DNA from: Faecalibacterium sp. An121
GTDB lineage: Bacteria > Bacillota > Clostridia > Oscillospirales > Ruminococcaceae
NCBI RefSeq assembly: GCF_002160915.1
Contig: NZ_NFLM01000002.1
Location: 62,001 to 126,000 of the forward strand
Length of the DNA: 64,000 nt
Direction of reading: 5' to 3'
Shown here: positions 1 to 10,557 of the stretch, piece by piece
How positions within the stretch are numbered: position 1 is the first letter of the stretch
How the letters are laid out: every line of letters starts with the position of its first letter
Program-made: the position numbers and the translations under genes
The notes under the pieces: generated by a model
Seen by the model: only the letters and a program-made list of their open reading frames with translations
Database searches by the model: none
What the model was told of the DNA's origin: nothing

Positions 1-2
1 AG

Positions 3-701
<699 letters not shown>

Positions 702-773
702 AATATCCATCGCCCGCCGCCGCAGTGTGCCCCTGCCCTGCGGCGGCTTGTGCGTACCAAAGGAGGAAACAAG

Positions 774-2528
774 ATGGAACTGATCAGTCAGAAAATGCGC
801 ACCCTGGCCCCCGAGCTGGACCCGCTGCGGATCGGCACCGGGTGGGCCCCGGAGGACCTTGCAAAGCCCCAGGTCATCATCGAGAGCACCGCCGGGGACA
901 GCCATCCCGGCAGCGGCCACCTGCCCATCCTGGTGGAGGAGGTGCGCAAGGGGGTGGCCGAGGCCGGAGGCTATGGCGCCCGGTACGCCTGCACCGACAT
1001 CTGCGACGGCGAGAGCCAGGGCACCGACGGCATCAATTACAGCCTGGCCAGCCGGGAGATCATCGCCAACATGATCGAGATCCACGCGAACGCCACCCCC
1101 TTTGACGCCGGGGTCTACCTGGCCAGCTGCGACAAGGGGATGCCCGCGAACCTCATGGGCTGCCTGCGGGTGGACATCCCCTCGGTGGTGGTGCCCGGCG
1201 GCACCATGAACGCCGGCCCCGAGATGCTCACCCTCGAGCAGCTGGGGATGTACAGCGCCAAATTTGAGCGGGGCGAGATCGACCAGGACAGGCTCAACTG
1301 GGCCAAGCAGAACGCCTGTCCCAGCTGCGGGGCCTGCAGCTTCATCGGCACGGCTTCCACCATGCAGATCATGGCCGAGGCTTTGGGCCTGGCTTTGCCC
1401 GGCAGCGCCCTGATGCCCGCCACCAGCCCCGACCTGCTGGCCTATGCCCGGCAGGCCGGCCGCCGCGCCGTCGAGATGGCCGGCTGCGACGCCATGCGCC
1501 CCAGCCGCATCGTCACCATGGACAGCTTTGAGAACGCCATTCTGGTCCATGCCGCCATCTCCGGCTCCACCAACTGCCTGCTGCACCTGCCCGCCATCGC
1601 CCACGAACTGGGCATCGAGATCACCGGCGACACCTTCGACCGGCTGCACCGGGGCGCCCGGTACCTGCTGGACGTCCGCCCCGCCGGCCGCTGGCCCGCC
1701 GAGTGCTTCTACTACGCCGGCGGCGTGCCCGCCATCATGGAGGAGATCCGGGACCACCTGCACCTGGATGCGATGACCGTCACCGGCAAGACCCTGGGCG
1801 AGAACCTGGACGAACTGAAAGCCAATGGCTTCTACCAGCGCTGCCAGAAGTGGCTGGACCAGTTCAACGCGCGCTATGGCGTCCACATCACCCGGGAGGA
1901 CATCATCCGTCCCTACGACAAGGCCATCGGCACCGACGGCTCCATCGCCATCCTCAAGGGCAACCTCGCCCCCGAGGGCGCGGTCATCAAGCACACCGCC
2001 TGCCCGAAAGAGATGTATAAGGCCGTCCTGCGGGCCCGCCCCTTCGACAGCGAGGAGGAATGCCTGGCGGCCGTCCTCCACCACGAGGTGCAAAAGGGCG
2101 ACGCGGTGTTCATCCGCTACGAAGGCCCCAAGGGCAGCGGTATGCCCGAGATGTTCTACACCTCCGAGGCCATTTCCTCCGACAAGGAGCTGGGCCGCAG
2201 CATCGCCCTCATCACCGACGGGCGGTTCTCGGGCGCGTCCACCGGCCCGGTGATCGGCCATTGCAGCCCCGAGGCCGTGGACGGCGGCCCCATCGCCCTG
2301 GTGGAGCAGGACGACCTGATCGAGATCGACGTCTTTGCCCGCAAGCTGAACATCGTAGGCGTCCGCGGCGAGCGCAGGACCCCCGAGGAGATCGACGCCA
2401 TCCTGGCCCAGCGCCGCGCCAACTGGCAGCCCAAGCCCCGCAAGTACACCAAAGGCGTGCTGCGCCTGTTCAGCGAGCTGGCCGCCAGCCCCATGAAGGG
2501 CGCCTATCTGGACTACGACGCCCGCTGA
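774..2528 (+). CDS. IlvD/Edd family dehydratase (sugar-acid or dihydroxy-acid dehydratase)
   Basis: The 584-residue product belongs to the IlvD/Edd family of Fe-S dehydratases, which remove water from dihydroxy acids or aldonic acids. Cluster-ligand candidates are visible in SCDKG and CPSCGAC, followed by the family blocks GSTNCLLHLPAIAHELG, AGGVP, NLAPEGAVIKHTA and ITDGRFSGASTG. The wording of several blocks (SCDKGMPA, LLHLPAIAH, MTVTGKTLGENLD) is closer to sugar-acid dehydratases such as xylonate dehydratase than to classical IlvD, so a carbohydrate role next to the GH4 gene is more likely than branched-chain amino acid synthesis. The ATG at 774 is chosen because AAAGGAGG ends 8 bases before it; a GTG at 750 in the same frame lacks such a site. 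Confidence 0.85.
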   Translation: MELISQKMRTLAPELDPLRIGTGWAPEDLAKPQVIIESTAGDSHPGSGHLPILVEEVRKGVAEAGGYGARYACTDICDGESQGTDGINYSLASREIIANMIEIHANATPFDAGVYLASCDKGMPANLMGCLRVDIPSVVVPGGTMNAGPEMLTLEQLGMYSAKFERGEIDQDRLNWAKQNACPSCGACSFIGTASTMQIMAEALGLALPGSALMPATSPDLLAYARQAGRRAVEMAGCDAMRPSRIVTMDSFENAILVHAAISGSTNCLLHLPAIAHELGIEITGDTFDRLHRGARYLLDVRPAGRWPAECFYYAGGVPAIMEEIRDHLHLDAMTVTGKTLGENLDELKANGFYQRCQKWLDQFNARYGVHITREDIIRPYDKAIGTDGSIAILKGNLAPEGAVIKHTACPKEMYKAVLRARPFDSEEECLAAVLHHEVQKGDAVFIRYEGPKGSGMPEMFYTSEAISSDKELGRSIALITDGRFSGASTGPVIGHCSPEAVDGGPIALVEQDDLIEIDVFARKLNIVGVRGERRTPEEIDAILAQRRANWQPKPRKYTKGVLRLFSELAASPMKGAYLDYDAR

Positions 2529-2628
2529 ACCAAGCCCCACCAGCCCGCAGCCCGAAGGACGGCTTCTGCCGGAATCAAAAGCTGTGAGCTCATTTTTCCC
2601 CCGACATTCCCAAACTCCAGCCAAACAG

Positions 2629-2671
2629 CGGCAGGGACTTCCAACAAAAGGCCCTGCCGTTGTTTTATTAT
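2629..2671 (+). terminator. intrinsic terminator after the dehydratase gene
   Basis: CGGCAGGG (2629-2636) pairs perfectly with CCCTGCCG (2652-2659) and is followed by TTGTTTTATT. It ends the GH4/dehydratase transcript. Confidence 0.8.
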
Positions 2672-2897
2672 CTTTTGGATGCCAAAAACGTCCCTATCCA
2701 AAAGCTGCAAAGACAAAACAGGGCCCCGGAGACCCTGCTGTAAGATACCGGCCATGCTTCATAAAACGCTTGCGCATCGCAGAAGGCATTGCACGCATCA
2801 AAAGCAACGCTCCTGCCGGAACAAGGCGGCGCCTGCCTGCTGTGGCACAACGCCGGCGACACTTTGTTCTCTTGCCATCATCATCGCCTGCACCTCG

Positions 2898-3011
2898 GCC
2901 AAGCAGTTCGGCCTCAGCGAGCGCTCCCTGCGGGCGTGGGAAAGCGAGGAGAAGGTTATCAGTAAGAGGTGTTGGGAGAGGTATTTTCAGAAGCTGCTGG
3001 GGATACTATGA
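2898..3011 (+). pseudogene. possible remnant of a helix-turn-helix protein
   Basis: One frame reads AKQFGLSERSLRAWESEEK and then [19 protein letters not shown] before a stop. It resembles the recognition-helix region of small clostridial HTH proteins (pattern G-S-R-T/L-W-E-x-G-x-R). There is no start codon, ribosome binding site or N-terminal half, and the last 50 bases lie antisense to the 3' end of the SGNH hydrolase gene. I read it as a decayed fragment at a recombination junction; chance similarity is possible. Apart from this and the terminator at 2629, the stretch 2529-2958 shows nothing recognisable. Confidence 0.22.
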
Positions 3012-3537
3012 GCTCTTTCCAGATTCCCTCTGCAAAGGCCCAGTGGCCTTGTTCCGTAAAGTGCACGCCGTCGTACGCCAGGCCCACACCCCACGCTCCG
3101 GCGTCGGCAAAACGGACCCCCAATCGCTCCGCCAGCGCTCGATACTGCACGGCCAGCTCTGCCGAGGCATCGATCAGGCGCTGCTCCTGCACCCACGCGC
3201 CGAAAGCCACCGGCGGCGGCGCGATGAGCAAGATTTTATCATGTTCCACCGTCAACTCGGCAAGGAAACGCAGCATTCTTTGTGCTGTCTCTGACGGGGT
3301 ACGGCCCTGCAGCAGGTCATTGGTACCCAGCATTACCATCAATAAATCTGTGTCAGCCGGAAAGGCAGGCGCCTGTGACGGTATCGCCCGGCCATTCATC
3401 CCCCAATTCAGGATCTCCCAGCCGGTCCGCCGGGCAAGGATGTCCACCCATCGATTGTCCGCATCATATCGCCCGCCGAGCCAGCCACGCGGGTCGAAAC
3501 CATAGGTGTTGGAATCACCGTAGCAGATGACTTTCAC
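2959..3537 (-). CDS. SGNH/GDSL hydrolase family esterase
   Basis: This 192-residue protein is an SGNH-fold hydrolase. The four family blocks are in order: GDSN with the nucleophile Ser9, the Gly/Asn of GMNGR (Asn48), GTND (71-74), and the Asp/His pair in YDGVHF (Asp156, His159). Such enzymes deacylate esters of lipids, carbohydrates or nucleoside diphosphate-ribose adducts; the substrate is not evident. There is no signal peptide, so it acts in the cytoplasm. The GTG at 3537 is chosen because AAGGAGG precedes it by 7 bases and it overlaps the stop of the upstream ADP-ribosylglycohydrolase gene (GTGA), implying translational coupling. An O-acetyl-ADP-ribose-type substrate would suit that neighbour but is conjecture. 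The last residues after ELI look unlike the family and may be an acquired extension. Confidence 0.82.
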   Translation of the reverse strand: MKVICYGDSNTYGFDPRGWLGGRYDADNRWVDILARRTGWEILNWGMNGRAIPSQAPAFPADTDLLMVMLGTNDLLQGRTPSETAQRMLRFLAELTVEHDKILLIAPPPVAFGAWVQEQRLIDASAELAVQYRALAERLGVRFADAGAWGVGLAYDGVHFTEQGHWAFAEGIWKELIVSPAASENTSPNTSY

Positions 3538-4901
3538 CGCTTTCCTCCTTGTATCAGTTTCTCCCACACTTCATGGTATACATCGGCCGTTCGGTCATCA
3601 AAGCAGGCGAACAGGACCGACATGCCGGCGTCCGGGTAAACCTTCATCCAGTCGGTGACCGCCTTGAGTGTGATCTCAGTCGCCGCCCGCAGCGGATAGC
3701 CATAAACACCGGTCGAAATGGCTGGAAACGCAATGCTGTGGATGCCATGCGCCCGGGCCAGCTCGAGGGAGTTCCAATAACAGCTTCGGAGCAATTTGGC
3801 GTCCTCGGCTGCGCCGCTGTACACCGGGCCGACGGTGTGGATGACGTACTTTGCCTTGAGACGGTAACCCCCTGTGATCTTTGCTTCGCCGGTTTTGCAG
3901 CCGTGCAGGGTGCGGCATTCTTTCAGCAGGTCAGGGCCGGCAGCCCGATGGATGGCTCCATCCACGCCGCCTCCACCCAGCAAACTATTGTTGGCGGCAT
4001 TGACGATGCACTCTACATCCGCCTGGGTAATGTCCATAGTGCGAATCACGATGTGGTTCTTCCCTGTCAAAGCCCGGAATGTATCGAACCGACGCAGAAC
4101 CGCTCTCAAGTCATCGGGCAGGTACTGCCGGCATTTTTCTTTCAGCGCATCGGGGACGCCATAAAAGCCTTCCGCTATGCTGCCAGCAATGGCAGTCAGA
4201 GTATCGCAGTCACCGCCCAGCGAGACGGCCGTGCGGATAACGTCCTCAAAACTCTCCCCTTCCAGAAATGCAGTGATGGCCTCGGGGACTGTTTCCATGC
4301 AGGACTCAACGTGATGATAAACCGGTCGTATCTCGTCACAGGTACGATCCAGCGCATAGCCGAACTGTTTCTTGATGTAATCGCGGATCTCTGCTTTGCT
4401 GTGCCCGGTCCGTGCCAGGAAAATGGCACTGGCGGTCGCCTCTGCGCCCTTGATCCCCTCAGGATGATTATGAGTGACCACAGCAGACAGGCGGGCTGCA
4501 CGACGCACCTCATCCAGCGCATCAAACAGCCATGCTGCCGAAGATACCCGCATGGCCGAACCATTGCCAAAACTGCCGTAGGGCCGTGGATCTTTCTCCC
4601 GCAGCCACTGTGAAAACCTGGCGCCATACCCGGCGTCAGGGTAGCGTGCGCCGTACTTTTGCATCGCATATACGACGTTTTCTTTCACCACCTCATCCGT
4701 GAGACCTGTACTGCCGGTTTGAGCAAAGTGCCTACCACAGGCTTCAACGGTATTCATCAGTGCCTCGGCGACAGCCAGGGTCATGACGCTGTCATCGGTG
4801 AAGGTGGAATCTTTGGAGAAAAGTGGAAAATTCTTCGTCTTTCCACCTTGGTCAAACTCATAGGGGCTGCCAATGATATCTCCTAAAATGGCGCCATACA
4901 T
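3534..4901 (-). CDS. ADP-ribosylglycohydrolase fused to a macrodomain
   Basis: A 455-residue fusion of two ADP-ribose-handling domains. Residues 1-275 are an ADP-ribosyl-[dinitrogen reductase] hydrolase (ARH/DraG) fold: [16 protein letters not shown] at the N-terminus, FTDDS with metal ligands Asp36/Asp37, and GGDCDT (Asp231/Asp233) near its end. Residues 285-455 are a macrodomain with [18 protein letters not shown] (from 301) and the ribose loop STGVYGYP. Both domains remove or bind ADP-ribose, so the protein probably reverses ADP-ribosylation in the cytoplasm. The ATG at 4901 has AAAGGAG 7 bases upstream; longer reading frames starting at 4946 lack a ribosome binding site. It is coupled to the SGNH hydrolase downstream. 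No ADP-ribosyltransferase is visible nearby, so the target is unknown; antiviral or self-protective roles are possible. Confidence 0.9.
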   Translation of the reverse strand: MYGAILGDIIGSPYEFDQGGKTKNFPLFSKDSTFTDDSVMTLAVAEALMNTVEACGRHFAQTGSTGLTDEVVKENVVYAMQKYGARYPDAGYGARFSQWLREKDPRPYGSFGNGSAMRVSSAAWLFDALDEVRRAARLSAVVTHNHPEGIKGAEATASAIFLARTGHSKAEIRDYIKKQFGYALDRTCDEIRPVYHHVESCMETVPEAITAFLEGESFEDVIRTAVSLGGDCDTLTAIAGSIAEGFYGVPDALKEKCRQYLPDDLRAVLRRFDTFRALTGKNHIVIRTMDITQADVECIVNAANNSLLGGGGVDGAIHRAAGPDLLKECRTLHGCKTGEAKITGGYRLKAKYVIHTVGPVYSGAAEDAKLLRSCYWNSLELARAHGIHSIAFPAISTGVYGYPLRAATEITLKAVTDWMKVYPDAGMSVLFACFDDRTADVYHEVWEKLIQGGKR

Positions 4902-5038
4902 AAAATCGCTCCTTTTAACGATGTGTTTCATTGAGTGCTGTTCCACCTATTTCTCGATTGCTGTTTACAGAAATCGGTGTCTTATTCACAATTCATTTTA
5001 TACTCGGCTATAGGCAATTCGGTCGATCTCTATTGCTA

Positions 5039-7039
5039 TCATCTTTTTCGAATCCGATCGATCCAAGATTTTTTAAATGGAATGTCAAAAAACTCCCGTG
5101 CTTCCTCCAGGTTTATAACGATCCAATCGCGAGACTTATGAGGCTCCAACGTTTCCGGCAATTCTTTCAGGATGCGGTCTGCTTCCCAAGTAGCCCCAGC
5201 ATTGTAACGCAATTCATTGGCTCGTTCGGAAATTTCAAAGGAGGAACGGCTCGTCTGCCAGGCATTACGGATCGTTTCCATGACATAACGGCCGGTTACT
5301 TTCTCACTGAAATAATCTTCAAGCGTCAGAGGCCGCACATAAGCAGGAAGATCACTTCCCGCGCACTCAGAAAAAATATCCAGCAACACTTGGGAAGAAG
5401 CTGCCAGAATATCGGGAGCACTTTCTGATGCATCGTCCTTTATTTCTTCCAGCAAATCAGCTACAATTGTCATCATCCGACGAAGGTACTCCCGGTAGAA
5501 AGCAGTCCCGATTTCACGCTGTACAGTGCGCACCACACTGCTGCGCATCACTTCTGTGTTTGTCAATCCTGCCTGAACACGGCAAATCACCGTGCGTCGA
5601 ATCACTTCCGGTGCAACAGCTTTTACATCCTCATTGGCGCTGATCACAACAGCGGGATAATGCAGCAATCCTTCAGCTACGCCGAAATCATCATTTTTGA
5701 TGGTTTCGATAGCATGTTGATTAAAGCGCGAATTTGTAAGATCATCAACAATAATAGGTGCCCCCTTTACGGTATGTTTCAGCTTTTCAATACCGGAACG
5801 TGTAAAGTCAGGAGCTGAGAGTTTGGGCTTTTGCCCAATCATCATTTTAAGAAGTGTTTCCAAAAAACTGGTTTTCCCAGCTTTGCTTTGTCCGTAAACC
5901 AGGCCGAATACCGGATAAGGAAGCAGATTTTGATTGTAACGGACCGCCATATCACGCATACAAGCCATAAACGGGGAACAGAAAAACCAGTTGGCAAACT
6001 CAAAATAACGCCGCTGCATACCAACAACATCACCATGAAATTTTTCATAGCCTGCCATATAGCTTAAAAAGAGTTGCACATCTTTGGCGACTTCTTCCTG
6101 TTCTGGATGTAAATCCAAATCGGTTCCATTGAGCCGAGCTACCGACTCATCCGGAAAAACTTCCAGTTCTGGATATTCGCTTTGGAGTTCTTTTTCTTTG
6201 GTTTTATTCACGGCAACTTGGCGACGGATCGTCTTTATTTTTTCTGGAGAAAGCAAAAGTTTTCCCTTTTTGTCTGGCTTTGGCACAGAAGGCGCCAGCT
6301 TGGCGGTCAGATTTTTAACATCCAACGCAAAGCGCACCTCTTCCCTTGCTTCTTCCAGCGGTTGAAGTACCAACGCTTTTTTGATTTGAACCGTTTTTGC
6401 AATAGGAAGCTTTTCCAGATTTTCTCCATCATCGGCAAAAAGCAAGGATTCTTTGGCTATTTGGTCCGTACTCTCATCCCGTAGCTGACAGTAACACTCC
6501 CAATACCAGTTATAAGCATCTTCATCATCCATATAACAAATATTTTCCCGCTGGCGGCCACCAAAAGCCGCATAAGACAAATTTGCGGAACCCATAATCA
6601 CACGTTTTCTGCCATCCGCCGCAGAAAGAAGATAAATTTTTTCATGCGATAGCACACTATGCGCCACATAGAGACGCAGTGTTCCCTGATCAATGCGGGA
6701 AACCAGATTAAGCTTTGTCTTACTTGCAGTTTCTCTTATACGTTCTACCATCTTGCATTGGTATGCCATTACCTCCTGCAAGGAGTAGGAAATCACCTCA
6801 TCACAGCCGAAAATGATCTCTGCCTCCACAAACAGATCCAAAAGGCGGTAGACAAAATCAATTCCAGAGGAGTATGTAATAGCATACAGTGTATCAAAGC
6901 CAGAAAAGAGATCTTGCCACGACATCGTCTCAACGCCAGAAAATTTCATCTTCACGACATCGAGGTTTCCGCTCTGTGACACTTCCATCTGCGCTTGTGC
7001 ATCTTCCATCATGCCGAACATAGATAGGTTTTCCATCAT
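5039..7039 (-). CDS. PLD-type nuclease domain fused to an SF3-like P-loop ATPase (candidate defence protein)
   Basis: A 666-residue protein I cannot assign to a named family. The N-terminal part has one phospholipase D-type motif: HEK at 132-134 with GSAN at 150-153, the pattern of PLD-superfamily nucleases that act as dimers. The C-terminal half has a P-loop GQSKAGKT (383-390), a Walker B-like PIIVDD (428-433), a sensor segment VVISAN with Asn469 and a pair of arginines at 481-482; this order resembles superfamily-3 (phage primase-type) helicases. No transmembrane segment. It lies downstream of hsdR in the same direction but 380 bp away and is markedly AT-richer than the chromosome, suggesting horizontal acquisition. 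A DNA-targeting defence effector linked to the type I system is the most economical reading. The ATG at 7039 follows a weak AAGGCGGG. Confidence 0.6.
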   Translation of the reverse strand: MMENLSMFGMMEDAQAQMEVSQSGNLDVVKMKFSGVETMSWQDLFSGFDTLYAITYSSGIDFVYRLLDLFVEAEIIFGCDEVISYSLQEVMAYQCKMVERIRETASKTKLNLVSRIDQGTLRLYVAHSVLSHEKIYLLSAADGRKRVIMGSANLSYAAFGGRQRENICYMDDEDAYNWYWECYCQLRDESTDQIAKESLLFADDGENLEKLPIAKTVQIKKALVLQPLEEAREEVRFALDVKNLTAKLAPSVPKPDKKGKLLLSPEKIKTIRRQVAVNKTKEKELQSEYPELEVFPDESVARLNGTDLDLHPEQEEVAKDVQLFLSYMAGYEKFHGDVVGMQRRYFEFANWFFCSPFMACMRDMAVRYNQNLLPYPVFGLVYGQSKAGKTSFLETLLKMMIGQKPKLSAPDFTRSGIEKLKHTVKGAPIIVDDLTNSRFNQHAIETIKNDDFGVAEGLLHYPAVVISANEDVKAVAPEVIRRTVICRVQAGLTNTEVMRSSVVRTVQREIGTAFYREYLRRMMTIVADLLEEIKDDASESAPDILAASSQVLLDIFSECAGSDLPAYVRPLTLEDYFSEKVTGRYVMETIRNAWQTSRSSFEISERANELRYNAGATWEADRILKELPETLEPHKSRDWIVINLEEAREFFDIPFKKSWIDRIRKR

Positions 7040-7179
7040 TTCCCGCCTTTCCGTTGATTTTTTATTTTTAGAGATAGGTAAAGCAAATTGAGCAAATCGT
7101 CCTTACCTGGGTCAGTTCAGCGTTCCGCAGGAACGCGCAGCCGCAGAAAGAACTTCTGCGTTCAACTGGGGTTTGGGGC

Positions 7180-7290
7180 ATTCTCTTGCGCTTAGCCGGT
7201 TTTTGCTGCGGGTCTTTCGACCTTGCAAAAACCGGAGCGCGGCGCCAGCGACAGCTCGCTGTTTCGTCCGCAGGACGCGCTTCGCTGTCG
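7180..7290 (-). repeat. structured intergenic repeat, copy A (inverted relative to copy B)
   Basis: On the minus strand this segment aligns with 14841-14954 on the plus strand. Shared blocks are CGCGTCC-N3-GGACGAAACAG, GCGCTCC, TTTTTGCAA, CGCAGCAAAAA and AAGCGCAAGAG. It folds into GACAGC...GCTGTC enclosing GCGTCC/GGACG, then GCGCT...AGCGC enclosing CCGGTTTTTGC...GCAAAAACCGG, capped by GGTC-GAAA-GACC. Several stems differ between the copies by compensatory changes, which points to selection on RNA (or single-stranded DNA) structure. A further hairpin GCTTGCTGG/CCAGCAAGC lies at 7337-7364. The rest of the 380-bp gap 7040-7419 holds no supported gene. Confidence 0.5.
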
Positions 7291-7419
7291 CTGCTCCAAC
7301 AAGTATCGTCTGGCAAAGTGGATAGCCAGGCGAATTGCTTGCTGGAACTTTGGTACCAGCAAGCACTGCTTGCCGCGTCACCTGAATCTATATGGCATTC
7401 ATTTCTATCGATCGATCTT

Positions 7420-10400
7420 TCATGACTCCTCCGCAATAGGCTCACCCGGATCAAGCAAACCAAAGTATTTTTCAAAGAAAGTTTTCAGCTTTTCAATAAC
7501 AGTTTGTTTCTTCTTATCTCGTGGACTCCCGCCGCCAAAACGTGAGACCGGAGGCATCATTTGATCTATATCTGTTCCAGTCGTTTTTAATACACCGTCA
7601 CGGAACGCATTGGACATAAACTTACAGGTTTCTTTCGGTTTAAGTTTTTCTTCTTGGATGAGGGTCTGGATATCTTTCTGCCGCTGCTGGCGGACAAACT
7701 TCTGCCAGTCTGCGCTGACATTGGTACTGGCATTGATCGTCTCCAGGAACTGCTCGATCAATTCTTTCTTGGAGCGCAGCTGCAGACTGGAACGGATGGC
7801 CTTATCAATGGCCACCAGAATTTCCTTATCCTTGCAGTTGTCCTTTCGATACTTCTCCACCAGCACCAGAATGTAGTCAATGTTGACCTCCACCTGCTTG
7901 ACCAGTTCCATCTCAAAAACAACATCATCCATGATACTGTCTTTGTCGCCGGGCTTGGGCTTGATCTCCTCGTATACGTCGTGGTATGTACCGGTATAGT
8001 CCTGAAAATCGATCTCGGACAGAATCTCATGCCCCACAAAACGATCAAACGCAGACAAGATATTCCGTAGCCGCAGAATGTTGCCGAACAGAACGATGAA
8101 ATCCTTTTTGTTTTGCTCTCCCAGAATGGGCTGTCCCAGCGGGAAGCGCTCCATCAGCTCCTCGATTCGCTGCTTATACCCCTTCTGTTCCTTGCCCTTG
8201 TCGTCGGTGTAGCCATAATAGTAATCTTCATAGGACTTCAGCAGGACGATGCCGCCCGCATCCTTATTGCCAAACAGCGCGATGGCATCATTGGTTTCTT
8301 TTTCCAGATCCCGGAAACAGACAATATTGCCGAAGGTTTTGACCGAATTCAGAATACGGTTGGTCCGGGAAAATGCTTGGATCAGGCCATGCATCTTCAG
8401 ATTTTTGTCTACCCAAAGGGTATTCAAGGTGGTGGCGTCAAAGCCAGTCAGGAACATATTGACCACGAGCAGAAGATCCACTTCCCGCTTTTTCACCCGG
8501 TTGGAGAGATCTTTGTAATAATCCTGGAATCCCCTACTGGAGCTGTCATAATTGGTCTTGAAGATTTTGTTATAGTCGCCAATGGCCATGTCCAGGAAAT
8601 CTCTGGAACTCTGATCCAGCAGATCTGTTTCAAAGCCTTCCTCGGCCAGCATACCGTCTGCAGGATCTTCTTCGTTGGCCGCATAGGAGAAAATGGTGGC
8701 AATGGTCAGGTCCCGATGCCGCTGAGCGATCTGCTTTTTCAGTTCCAGATAATACTTTTTGCAGACAGGAATGGAACTGACTGCAAAGATGGAATTAAAT
8801 CCATTCACCCGCTGACCTTTCAAGCTGTACCAGGAATTCCGCATGGTCTTTTGATCAAAGTGATCCAGAATATATGTTACCACTTCTGAGATACGCTCCG
8901 GTGAGGACAACGCTTCCTCGGTGTCGATGGCGGTCACCTGCTTATCCCGGCCGGTATCCTTCTGTTTCATGGTGTTGATGTAATCAATGCGGAAGGGCAG
9001 CACATTGCCATCGTTGATAGCATCCACGATGGTATAGGTGTGCAGTTTCTCTCCAAATGCTTGGGCAGTGGTTTTCAAATGGGGGTTGCCGCCGCTGGCA
9101 GCATTCTTGGACATGATGGGCGTGCCGGTAAAGCCAAAAATATGGTAGTTTCTGAAATACCGGTCCACCTTGATGTTCCTGCCGCCCTTTTTGATGACGC
9201 CCCCTACGATGCGGGTGTGCATATCGCCAAACTGGCTGCGGTGGCACTCATCGAATACCAAAACAATGTGCTTATCCCGGACGGGATGGTTCGGGTTCTT
9301 AGTGATGAACACATCCAGCTTCTGGATGGTGGTGACAATGATGCGGTAAGGGTGGAAATTGCCCTTTTCGTCCCGATCCTCCAGCTGGCGCTGCAGCACC
9401 GCAGTGCTGCGGTTGCCGTTGGCCGCGCCCTTCTCGAACCGGTCGTATTCCTTGATGGTCTGGTAGTCCAGGTCCTTGCGGTCTACCACAAACAGCACCT
9501 TGTCAATGTAGGGCAGGGCCGTGGCAAGCTGCGCCGTCTTGAAGGAAGTCAGGGTTTTGCCGCTGCCTGTGGTGTGCCAGATGTAGCCGCCGGCCTCCAG
9601 GGTGCCGGTTTTCTTATAGTTGGTGGATACTTCGATCCGGTTCAAGATCCGCTCGGTGGCTACAATCTGATAGGGCCGCATCACCAGCAGAAGATTTTCC
9701 GAAGTGAACACGCAATACCGGGTCAGGATGTTCAGCAGCGTATGCCGGGCAAAAAAGGTCTTGGTGAAGTCCACCAGATCCGGGATGGTTTGATTGTTGG
9801 CGTCCGCCCAATAAGAAGTAAATTCAAAGCTGTTGGAGGTCTTTTTGCTGCGGTTCCGGGCAGATTTGTCCTGCTCCCGGATGTGGCTGTCCCGGGTTGT
9901 ATTGGAATAGTACTTGGTGTGGGTGCCGTTGGAAATGACGAAGATATGCACATACTCATACAGCCCGCAGCCAGCCCAGAAGCTGTCCCGCTGGTACCGG
10001 TTGATCTGGTTGAAGGCTTCTTTGAGAGCCACGCCCCGGCGTTTCAGCTCCACATGGACCAGAGGCAGACCATTCACCAGAATGGTCACATCGTACCGGG
10101 TATCGTGGCTGCCGCCGCTCTCCTCATACTGGTTGATGACCTGCAAGAAGTTATTGTGGATGTTCTTCTTGTCGATGAGGGAAACATTCATAGTTGTGCC
10201 GTCCTCGCGGGTGAGGTTCTGCACAAAATCTTCCTGGATCATCCGGGTCTTTTCCACGATGCCATCGTTGGCGTTGGCCAGCTTGGTCTTGAAAAAGCCG
10301 TCCCATTCCCGGTCGGTAAAGCTGAAATGATTGAGCCTTTCCAGCTGACGGCGGAGATTAGCCACCAGGTCCGCCTCGCTGTGGATGGTCACATATTCGT

Positions 10401-10542
10401 AACCCTGCTCCCCCAGCATCTTGATGAAGGCCGCTTCCAGCGCCGCCTCACTCTGGTAGGCATCGGAGCGCTTGGTCTGGGGTTCGTATTCTGTTACTAC
10501 AGTACTTTCGCTGGAGGACAGTACAAGGTTATAGGTGCTCAC
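7420..10542 (-). CDS. hsdR: type I restriction endonuclease subunit R
   Basis: The 1040-residue motor and nuclease subunit of a type I restriction-modification enzyme, which translocates DNA and cuts it far from the recognition site when the site is unmethylated. The N-terminal PD-(D/E)xK nuclease shows Asp151 in RYDVTILVNG and Glu165/Lys167 in HVELKRRG. The helicase has Walker A HTTGSGKT (323-330) and DECH in VFDECHRSQFGD, with later SF2 motifs such as FTGTP and QAFSRTNR. Length is normal. The GTG at 10542 is preceded by AAAGGAGG and lies 15 bp after the hsdS' segment, so it is the last gene of the hsdM-hsdS-hsdS'-hsdR operon. All catalytic residues are present. Confidence 0.96.
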   Translation of the reverse strand: MSTYNLVLSSSESTVVTEYEPQTKRSDAYQSEAALEAAFIKMLGEQGYEYVTIHSEADLVANLRRQLERLNHFSFTDREWDGFFKTKLANANDGIVEKTRMIQEDFVQNLTREDGTTMNVSLIDKKNIHNNFLQVINQYEESGGSHDTRYDVTILVNGLPLVHVELKRRGVALKEAFNQINRYQRDSFWAGCGLYEYVHIFVISNGTHTKYYSNTTRDSHIREQDKSARNRSKKTSNSFEFTSYWADANNQTIPDLVDFTKTFFARHTLLNILTRYCVFTSENLLLVMRPYQIVATERILNRIEVSTNYKKTGTLEAGGYIWHTTGSGKTLTSFKTAQLATALPYIDKVLFVVDRKDLDYQTIKEYDRFEKGAANGNRSTAVLQRQLEDRDEKGNFHPYRIIVTTIQKLDVFITKNPNHPVRDKHIVLVFDECHRSQFGDMHTRIVGGVIKKGGRNIKVDRYFRNYHIFGFTGTPIMSKNAASGGNPHLKTTAQAFGEKLHTYTIVDAINDGNVLPFRIDYINTMKQKDTGRDKQVTAIDTEEALSSPERISEVVTYILDHFDQKTMRNSWYSLKGQRVNGFNSIFAVSSIPVCKKYYLELKKQIAQRHRDLTIATIFSYAANEEDPADGMLAEEGFETDLLDQSSRDFLDMAIGDYNKIFKTNYDSSSRGFQDYYKDLSNRVKKREVDLLLVVNMFLTGFDATTLNTLWVDKNLKMHGLIQAFSRTNRILNSVKTFGNIVCFRDLEKETNDAIALFGNKDAGGIVLLKSYEDYYYGYTDDKGKEQKGYKQRIEELMERFPLGQPILGEQNKKDFIVLFGNILRLRNILSAFDRFVGHEILSEIDFQDYTGTYHDVYEEIKPKPGDKDSIMDDVVFEMELVKQVEVNIDYILVLVEKYRKDNCKDKEILVAIDKAIRSSLQLRSKKELIEQFLETINASTNVSADWQKFVRQQRQKDIQTLIQEEKLKPKETCKFMSNAFRDGVLKTTGTDIDQMMPPVSRFGGGSPRDKKKQTVIEKLKTFFEKYFGLLDPGEPIAEES

Positions 10543-10557
10543 AGGCTCCTCCTTTCG

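Noticed and set aside
7068-7564. Small frames in the gap between hsdR and the PLD/ATPase gene
   Set aside because: They arise from the structured repeat in several frames and lack ribosome binding sites; the same pseudo-peptides recur at copy B only because the nucleotide structure is conserved.
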